Assembly: GCF_010450875.1 (NCBI RefSeq)
Contig: NZ_CP048422.1
Coordinates: 489,001 to 553,000 of the forward strand
Direction: 5' to 3'
DNA: 64,000 bases
Source of the DNA: Sphingomonas insulae
GTDB taxonomy: Bacteria; Pseudomonadota; Alphaproteobacteria; Sphingomonadales; Sphingomonadaceae
Shown here: positions 55,676-64,000 of the stretch, in pieces
How positions within the stretch are numbered: position 1 is the first letter of the stretch
How the letters are laid out: the number at the start of each line of letters is the position of its first letter
Notes under the pieces: generated by a model
Seen by the model: the letters and a program-made list of their open reading frames with translations, nothing else
The model's database searches: none
Told to the model about the DNA's origin: nothing
Position numbers and translations under genes: made by a program

Positions 55676-57119
55676 GACGCCGGTCGCCTTTACCGAGACG
55701 ATCGGCAACGCCGTGCGGCTGACCGCCACTGACCTTGCGGCGGCGCGCGCCGGCCTGGGGCCGGGGCTGACGCTTGCCGATGCACGTGCGCGGGTGCCGG
55801 AGCTTGAGGTGTTTCCCGCCGATCCACATGCCGACATGGACTGGCTGGAGCGGCTGGCGGACGGCTGCACGCGCTACAGCCCGACGGTCGCGCTGATGCC
55901 GCCCGATGCGCTGGTGATCGACATCGCGGGGTGCATCCACGCCTTCGAGGGGGAACGGCCGCTGGCGGCCGATGTCGAGGCGCGGATGGCGCGGCGCGGG
56001 ATCCTGGCGCGCCATGCCTTCGGCGACACGCCCGAGATTGCGCGTGCGCTCGCACGCTATGCCGGCGCGCCCGCACCCGACGAGTCGCGCGCGGTGAAGC
56101 GCTTGCCCGTCGTGGCGCTGGAACTGGACGACGACGCGACGGTGGCGCTGGCGCGTGCCGGGCTGAAGACGGTCGGCGACGTGATGGCGCGGCCGCTGGC
56201 GGGAATCGCCGCGCGCTTCGGCGAGGAGGCGGCGACCGCGGTGCGGCGGCTGTCGGGCGATCACAAGGCGCCGGTACGGGCGCGGGTGCGGGTGGCGCCG
56301 GTGGCGGTCGAGCGCCGCTTTGCCGAACCGATCGCACACACCGATTATGCGCTCGACGTGATCGAGGAACTGGCAGCAGAGGCGGCGGCGACGCTGGCCG
56401 AGCGGCATCAGGGCGGGCGACGCTGGGAAGCGCGATTGTTCCGCAGCGACGGGCATATCCAGTCGCTGCGCATCGAAACCGGCATGCCGACGCGCGACGT
56501 ACCGCTGCTGATGCGGCTGTTCGCCGAACGGATCGATACGCTCGCCGATCCGCTCGATCCGGGATATGGCTACGACCTGATCCGGCTTGACGTGGCGCTT
56601 GCCGAGCGACTCGATGCCGCGCAGCTGCGGCTGGAAGGAGGCGCGGCGAGACAGGATCAGGTCGCGCAGCTGGTCGACCAATTGTCGACGCGGCTGGGGC
56701 GCGAACGGGTGCGGCGCTTTGCCCCGCGCGACAGCCATATTCCCGAACAGGCCGAGCTGATGCTGCCCGCCGCCGCCGATGCCCCCGCGGGCGTCTGGCC
56801 GCAGGCGGAGGCAGGTGAGCCAGCGCTGCGTCCGATCTACCTGTTCGATCCGCCACAGCGTATCGAAAGCGTGATGGCCGAGGTGCCGGACGGCCCGCCG
56901 CATCGCTTCCGCTGGCGGCGGCGGGTACATGAGGTGGCGCGGTCTGAGGGGCCGGAGCGGATCGCGGGCGAATGGTGGCGGCGGCACGATACCGTCATCC
57001 CGACGCGTGATTATTACCGTGTCGAGGACCGGCGCGGGCGGCGCTTCTGGATCTTCCGCCACGGCCTGTATGACGAGCAGGAGCATCCACGCTGGTATCT
57101 GCACGGGCTGTTCGCGTGA
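55569..57119 (+). CDS. imuB: ImuB, Y-family DNA polymerase-like protein
   Basis: 516 residues. Starts MPRVSVERRYLALVFPWLPI, the ImuB entry. Y-family palm LTLADARARVPELEVFPADP and fingers/little-finger regions follow, but the usual catalytic acids are replaced; ImuB proteins are inactive scaffolds that link DnaE2 to the beta clamp. The C-terminus RDYYRVEDRRGRRFWIFRHG is characteristic. The 107-nt overlap with imuA is large but no better start is seen downstream. Confidence 0.92.
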   Translation: MPRVSVERRYLALVFPWLPIERLRATRPHLFAGRGETPVAFTETIGNAVRLTATDLAAARAGLGPGLTLADARARVPELEVFPADPHADMDWLERLADGCTRYSPTVALMPPDALVIDIAGCIHAFEGERPLAADVEARMARRGILARHAFGDTPEIARALARYAGAPAPDESRAVKRLPVVALELDDDATVALARAGLKTVGDVMARPLAGIAARFGEEAATAVRRLSGDHKAPVRARVRVAPVAVERRFAEPIAHTDYALDVIEELAAEAAATLAERHQGGRRWEARLFRSDGHIQSLRIETGMPTRDVPLLMRLFAERIDTLADPLDPGYGYDLIRLDVALAERLDAAQLRLEGGAARQDQVAQLVDQLSTRLGRERVRRFAPRDSHIPEQAELMLPAAADAPAGVWPQAEAGEPALRPIYLFDPPQRIESVMAEVPDGPPHRFRWRRRVHEVARSEGPERIAGEWWRRHDTVIPTRDYYRVEDRRGRRFWIFRHGLYDEQEHPRWYLHGLFA

Positions 57120-57177
57120 GGGAAAAGGTTGGCCAATACGGTGGCGATGGGGGACGAACGCCTCATTCGCTCTTTTT

Positions 57178-57283
57178 GTCACCCCGGACTTGGTCCGGGG
57201 TCCACTCTGCGGCGCGACATACGGCAAGAGGCTCGCACGATATGCTGGCCGCACGGTGGACCCCGGACCAAGTCCGGGGTGAC
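57178..57283. repeat. Perfect 28-bp inverted repeat between imuB and dnaE2
   Basis: Arms 57178-57205 (GTCACCCCGGACTTGGTCCG...) and 57256-57283 are exact reverse complements; each arm is itself near-palindromic (ACCCCGGACT/TGGTCCGGGGT). The loop is 50 nt. A common alphaproteobacterial dispersed palindrome; it could attenuate transcription into dnaE2. The gap 57120-57321 has no gene. Confidence 0.92.
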
Positions 57284-57321
57284 GGAGGACCTGGGGCGTC
57301 GGTGGACCGCTCCCCTCCCCC

Positions 57322-60300
57322 ATGACCGCCTTCGCCGAACTCGTCGCCGCGACCAATTTCTCGTTCCTCGAGGGCGCGAGCCATGGCGAGGACATGGTCG
57401 CGCAGGCCATCGCGCTGGGGCATGCCGGGATCGGCATCGCCGACCGCAACACCGTCGCGGGCGTGGTGCGTGCGCACAAGGCGCTGCGCGAGATCCGCGA
57501 ACGCGCGATCGAGGGCGGGTTCGGAACGATCGATTTCAAGCTCGTCGTCGGCGCGCGGCTGGTGTTCGCCGACGGCACGCCCGACATCGTCGCCTATCCG
57601 GCGACGCGTGCTGGCTGGGGTCGACTGACGCGGTTGCTGACCACCGGCAACCTGCGCAGCCAGAAGGGCGATTGCATCCTCGGCTTCGGCGACCTGCTGC
57701 GCCATGCCGACGACCTGCTGCTGATCGTGCTGACCGCATCGAGCGCACGGCCTGCGCGACCCTATGGCGGTGCGATGCTGCCGCCACGGCGCAGCGATCC
57801 GGGGCTGGCCGAAACACTCCGCCGCCTGGGGAAGGCAGCGCCGGCGCGGGTGTGGCTGGGGGTGACGATGCCGCGCGACGGCCGCGACCGGCGGCGGCTG
57901 CATCGTCATGCGGGAATCGCGGGGCATGCGGGCGTGCCGCTGCTTGCCACCGGCGATGCGCTGTTCGCGGACCCCGGCGACCGGCCGCTCCACGACGTGC
58001 TCACCTGTATTCGCGAAGGCACCACGATCCAGGCAGCGGGGCGTCGGCTCGCCGCCAATGCCGAACGCCACCTCAAATCCGGCGGCGAGATGGCGCGGCT
58101 ATTCGCCGACGCGCCCTGGGCGGTGGCGGAGAGCGTCGCGATCCTCGACCGGATCGACTTCGCGTTGACCGACCTCGCCTACGAATATCCGCACGAACCG
58201 GTGCCGGCGGGGTGGGACGCGCAGGAATGGCTTGAGCATCTGACTTGGCAATGCGCGATCGAGCGGTATGACGGCTGGGTTCCCGACAAGCTGCTGGACC
58301 TGCTGCGCGAGGAGTTCGCGCTGATCGAAGAGCGCGGCTACGCTCATTATTTTCTGACCGTCTACGACATCGTTCGTTTCGCGCGCACCGTGGAGCCGCC
58401 GATCCTTTGTCAGGGGCGTGGCTCGGCCGCCAATTCGGCGGTCTGTTACGTCCTTGGCATCACCTCGGTCGATCCAATGCGCTACGATCTGCTGTTCTCG
58501 CGCTTCGTGTCCGCCGAGCGCAACGAGCCGCCCGACATCGACGTCGATTTCGAGCACGAGCGGCGCGAGGAGGTGATGCAGTATATCTACCGTCGCTACG
58601 GCCGCCACCGCGCGGCGATCGCGGCAACCGTCATTCATTATCGGCCAAGGAGTGCGGTGCGCGAGGCGGGCAAGGCGCTCGGCCTGTCGGAGGATGTGAC
58701 GCAGCGGCTGACCAGCACCGTATGGGGCAGCTTTTCGCAGCGTTTCGAACAGCGTCGCTTCGACGAGACCGGATTCAGCACCGACAATCCGGAAATCGCG
58801 CGGCTCCGCGACGTGGTCGACAAGCTGCTCCGCTTTCCCCGCCACCTGTCCCAGCATGTCGGCGGTTACGTGCTGACGCAGGGGCGGCTCGACGAGACCG
58901 TGCCGATCCATCACGGGGCGATGGAGGATCGCACCTTCATCGAATGGGACAAGGACGATATCGACGAACTGAAGATCATGAAGGTCGATATCCTGGCGCT
59001 CGGCATGCTGACCTGCATCCGCAAGGCGTTCGACCTGATGCAGCACCATGGCCTGGGCACGCATCTGCTCGACACCATCGCCAACGACGAACATCCCGCC
59101 GTCTATGACATGCTGTGCAAGGGCGACAGCATCGGCGTGTTCCAGGTCGAGAGCCGTGCGCAGATCAACATGCTGCCGCGCCTGCGCCCGCGCAAATTGT
59201 ACGACCTCGTCGTACAGGTGGCGATCGTGCGACCGGGACCGATCGAGGGCGACATGGTCCACCCCTATCTGCGCCGGCGCGCGGGCAAGGAGAAGCCGGA
59301 ATTCCCATCGCCTGCGCCACCAAATGACCCGAACGAGCTGCGCAACCTGCTGAAGGAAACCTATGGCGTGCCGCTGTTCCAGGAACAGGCGATGAAGCTC
59401 GCGATGGTCGCGGCGGCCTTTACCGCCGCCGAGGCCAACCAGCTGCGCCGCGCGATGGCGACGTTCCGCAATGTCGGCGGCATGGAGAATTTCGAGGAGA
59501 AGCTGGTCGAGGGCATGGTCCGCCGCGGCTACCAGCGCGACTTTGCGGAACGCTGCTACAAGCAGATCGAGGGGTTCGGCAGCTATGGCTTTCCCGAAAG
59601 CCACGCACTGTCGTTCGCGCGGCTGGTGTATGTGTCGTCGTGGCTCAAATGCTTCCACCCCGCGGTATTCTGCTGCGCCATCCTCAATGCGCAGCCGATG
59701 GGATTCTACGCGCCGGCGCAGCTGGTGCAGGACGCGCGCGAGCATGGCGTGGTGGTGCGACCGATCGACGTCAACGCCAGCGTCTGGGACAATGCGCTGG
59801 AGCGGCTGGACGACGGTAGCCTCGCGATCCGGCTCGGCTTCCGGCAGATCGACGGCTTTCGCGAAAGCTGGGCAACGGCATTGGTCGAGGCGCGCGGCGA
59901 CATACCGTTTGCGGGGATCGAAATGGTGGCGGCGCGGGGCGGACTGCCGACGCGCGGGCTCAACCTGCTCGCCGATGCCGATGCGTTCGGCTCGATCGCC
60001 ATCGCCCGGCGCGATGCATTGTGGGAGGTGCGGCGGACCCCGCCCCGCCAACTCGCGCTGTTTGCCGCGACGGAGGCGCCGGAACTGGGCGAGGAGGTCG
60101 ACGCTCGCCTGCCTGCGATGCCGCCGAGCGAGCAGGTCGCGGCCGATTACCAGACGACGCGCCTGTCGCTGAAGGATCATCCGATGCGATTCCTGCGCCC
60201 CGTCTTTGCGGCGGAAGGCGCGCTGTCGAGCGCGCAGGCGGCACGGGCGAAGGACGGGCGACGGGCCAAGGTGGCGGGCGTGGTGCTGGTCCGCCAGCGT

Positions 60301-60651
60301 CCGGGCAAGGGCAATGCGATCTTTATCACCGTCGAGGACGAGACCGGCGTCACCAATGCCCTGATGTGGGCGCGCGATTTCGAGGCGAACCGGCGCGCGG
60401 TGATGGCGGCCAGGCTATTGGTGCTGGAAGGCGTGATCCAGCGCAGCGAGGAAGGCGTCGTCCATCTGATGACGGTCAAGGCGTACGACCGCACCGACGA
60501 ACTGCGGCGCCTGTCGTCCGACTATAACGCCGAAACGCCGCTGCTGCCGGTCGATGAGGTGATCCGCCCCAAGCCGATCATGAGCCAGGACCCCCGCGGT
60601 CGCCACCCGCGCGATGTCCGCGTGTTGCCGCCTTCGCGGGATTTCCACTGA
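57322..60651 (+). CDS. dnaE2: Error-prone DNA polymerase DnaE2
   Basis: 1109 residues, C-family polymerase. N-terminal PHP domain (FAELVAATNFSFLEGASHGE), palm with NEPPDIDVDFEHERREEVM carrying the catalytic Asp pair, PRHLSQHVGGYVLTQGRLDE, and YDLVVQVAIVRPGPIEGDMV. It is followed by the finger region, the helix-hairpin-helix and a C-terminal OB domain (KVAGVVLVRQRPGKGNAIFI). Synthesises across lesions with ImuA/ImuB. Third gene of the SOS-controlled cassette. Confidence 0.96.
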   Translation: MTAFAELVAATNFSFLEGASHGEDMVAQAIALGHAGIGIADRNTVAGVVRAHKALREIRERAIEGGFGTIDFKLVVGARLVFADGTPDIVAYPATRAGWGRLTRLLTTGNLRSQKGDCILGFGDLLRHADDLLLIVLTASSARPARPYGGAMLPPRRSDPGLAETLRRLGKAAPARVWLGVTMPRDGRDRRRLHRHAGIAGHAGVPLLATGDALFADPGDRPLHDVLTCIREGTTIQAAGRRLAANAERHLKSGGEMARLFADAPWAVAESVAILDRIDFALTDLAYEYPHEPVPAGWDAQEWLEHLTWQCAIERYDGWVPDKLLDLLREEFALIEERGYAHYFLTVYDIVRFARTVEPPILCQGRGSAANSAVCYVLGITSVDPMRYDLLFSRFVSAERNEPPDIDVDFEHERREEVMQYIYRRYGRHRAAIAATVIHYRPRSAVREAGKALGLSEDVTQRLTSTVWGSFSQRFEQRRFDETGFSTDNPEIARLRDVVDKLLRFPRHLSQHVGGYVLTQGRLDETVPIHHGAMEDRTFIEWDKDDIDELKIMKVDILALGMLTCIRKAFDLMQHHGLGTHLLDTIANDEHPAVYDMLCKGDSIGVFQVESRAQINMLPRLRPRKLYDLVVQVAIVRPGPIEGDMVHPYLRRRAGKEKPEFPSPAPPNDPNELRNLLKETYGVPLFQEQAMKLAMVAAAFTAAEANQLRRAMATFRNVGGMENFEEKLVEGMVRRGYQRDFAERCYKQIEGFGSYGFPESHALSFARLVYVSSWLKCFHPAVFCCAILNAQPMGFYAPAQLVQDAREHGVVVRPIDVNASVWDNALERLDDGSLAIRLGFRQIDGFRESWATALVEARGDIPFAGIEMVAARGGLPTRGLNLLADADAFGSIAIARRDALWEVRRTPPRQLALFAATEAPELGEEVDARLPAMPPSEQVAADYQTTRLSLKDHPMRFLRPVFAAEGALSSAQAARAKDGRRAKVAGVVLVRQRPGKGNAIFITVEDETGVTNALMWARDFEANRRAVMAARLLVLEGVIQRSEEGVVHLMTVKAYDRTDELRRLSSDYNAETPLLPVDEVIRPKPIMSQDPRGRHPRDVRVLPPSRDFH

Positions 60652-60711
60652 GCGGCGCAATCGCGCAATAGCCGAAACGCGCCGTCACGCGAGAGCAACG
60701 GGTACGGCGCG

Positions 60712-63395
<2,684 letters not shown>

Positions 63396-63685
63396 GCCGG
63401 TATGCTGCGCTGCGGCAGGTACGGGGTCAACCGCAGATGGCGTTTCCGGGGAAGAAGCGGGGTTTACGCGAGAATCGGTCCGGCGGCGCTCCTTCGGAAC
63501 GGTATCTCCAAGTCATCACGCGGATGATCGTGGGAACAGTTTGACGTGGGCGGCCAGGTCGACGCGTATCGGTCCGACATGAGGCACACGCCACCTCGCC
63601 GCCCCTCCCGAATGCCGCTGGCGGTGCCGTGTCCGGGCCCCGCCGTTCACCGCACCGCCGAACAGGGCGGTCAGGCGCGTACCGG
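63396..63685. other. Intergenic region, no gene seen
   Basis: 290 bp between the ppc start and the end of the EF-hand gene. No family-like frame, no clear hairpin with a U-run, no recognised operator. It must contain the ppc promoter. Confidence 0.5.
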
Positions 63686-64000
63686 TTACCGCGCGGTCGT
63701 CCCGCTGTTGCTCAGCGTATCGCCCAGCACCGGCGTGGTCGGGACGGCGGCGGGGGTGCGGCCGGCGGCACGTGCAGCGCGCCATTCGCTCTCTTCCTCG
63801 GACGTCACGGTGCCGTCGTGGTTGAGGTCCATCTGGTCGAAGCGCTTGATCGTGCCTTCGCCCCATTCGATCAGGCTGATCTCGCCGTCCTTGTCGCGGT
63901 CCAGGCTCATCAGACGGCTGTTCTGGCGGGGGAGTTCGGTCTTGTCCAACCGGTCGTCGCCGTTGCGGTCTAGCTCGCGGAACCGGCGCTCCATCGCGCT
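63686..64000 (-). CDS. EF-hand domain protein, N-terminus outside the window
   Basis: 104 visible residues, open to the right edge, so the start is not in the window. Three calcium-binding loops: LDRNGDDRLDKTE, LDRDKDGEISLIEW and MDLNHDGTVTSEEE, each with Asp/Asn at the coordinating positions. An Ala/Pro-rich tail follows. Proteins of this type in sphingomonads are usually secreted calcium binders; a signal peptide would be beyond the edge. Confidence 0.85.
   Translation of the reverse strand, partial: SAMERRFRELDRNGDDRLDKTELPRQNSRLMSLDRDKDGEISLIEWGEGTIKRFDQMDLNHDGTVTSEEESEWRAARAAGRTPAAVPTTPVLGDTLSNSGTTAR

Overview
The window reads as chromosomal DNA of a Sphingomonas-like alphaproteobacterium. 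Coding sequence is high in G+C. The gene content fits this group: GapR, an ScfR-type regulator facing propionyl-CoA carboxylase, an imuA-imuB-dnaE2 cassette behind an alphaproteobacterial SOS box, and CopA/CopB. The dispersed intergenic palindromes also look like those of sphingomonads. This placement is inference from gene content, not from a search.

Left backbone (1-20152): ptsP (cut by the left edge), a DUF3060 protein, and a ruvC-ruvA-parD-parE-ruvB cluster with a toxin-antitoxin pair between ruvA and ruvB. Then come yebC, DUF1003, a HerA-like ATPase, small conserved proteins, gapR, pyruvate kinase, a polyprenyl-linked sugar/envelope cluster (GT2, methyltransferase, GtrA, a multi-spanning GT-C-like protein), DUF72, a UGT-like glycosyltransferase and the ScfR-family regulator.

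Propionate/copper block (20165-32016): TTTGCAAA palindromes lie between scfR and a nine-gene run, pccB - GIY-YIG - epimerase - methylmalonyl-CoA mutase - lprI-like - bioB - DUF4160 - DUF2442 - pccA. This is the whole propionyl-CoA to succinyl-CoA route plus the synthase for the biotin cofactor of the carboxylase. A hairpin terminator ends it. copA-copB follow.

Genomic island (32191-54701, 22.5 kb): inserted into the 3' end of tRNA-Gly(GCC), with an 18-bp direct repeat at both outer ends and a tyrosine integrase next to the tRNA. Two unusual structures are nested inside. (1) A 12-kb cargo lies between 2008-bp inverted repeats that each carry a serine recombinase module; the right copy is interrupted by a 1250-bp IS3-family element. 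The cargo is a type I restriction-modification locus with an M48 protease, an HTH-HTH-Dam methyltransferase, an SF2-like helicase and unknown genes. (2) The integrase segment is bounded by 159-bp inverted copies of the attachment region, so a third, inverted att core sits inside the island. The integrase segment also carries a six-gene operon of three exported/lipoproteins and three cytoplasmic proteins. Two of the cytoplasmic proteins have HEPN-like R-x4/5-H motifs. This operon is the best candidate for an undescribed defence-type system.

Right backbone (54685-64000): tRNA-Gly, SOS box, imuA-imuB-dnaE2 mutagenesis cassette, ppc, and the end of an EF-hand protein cut by the right edge. Three genes (pyk, the GT-C-like gene, ppc) each carry one frameshift repaired by adding a single G to a G-run. 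Assembly error is more likely than three independent pseudogenes.
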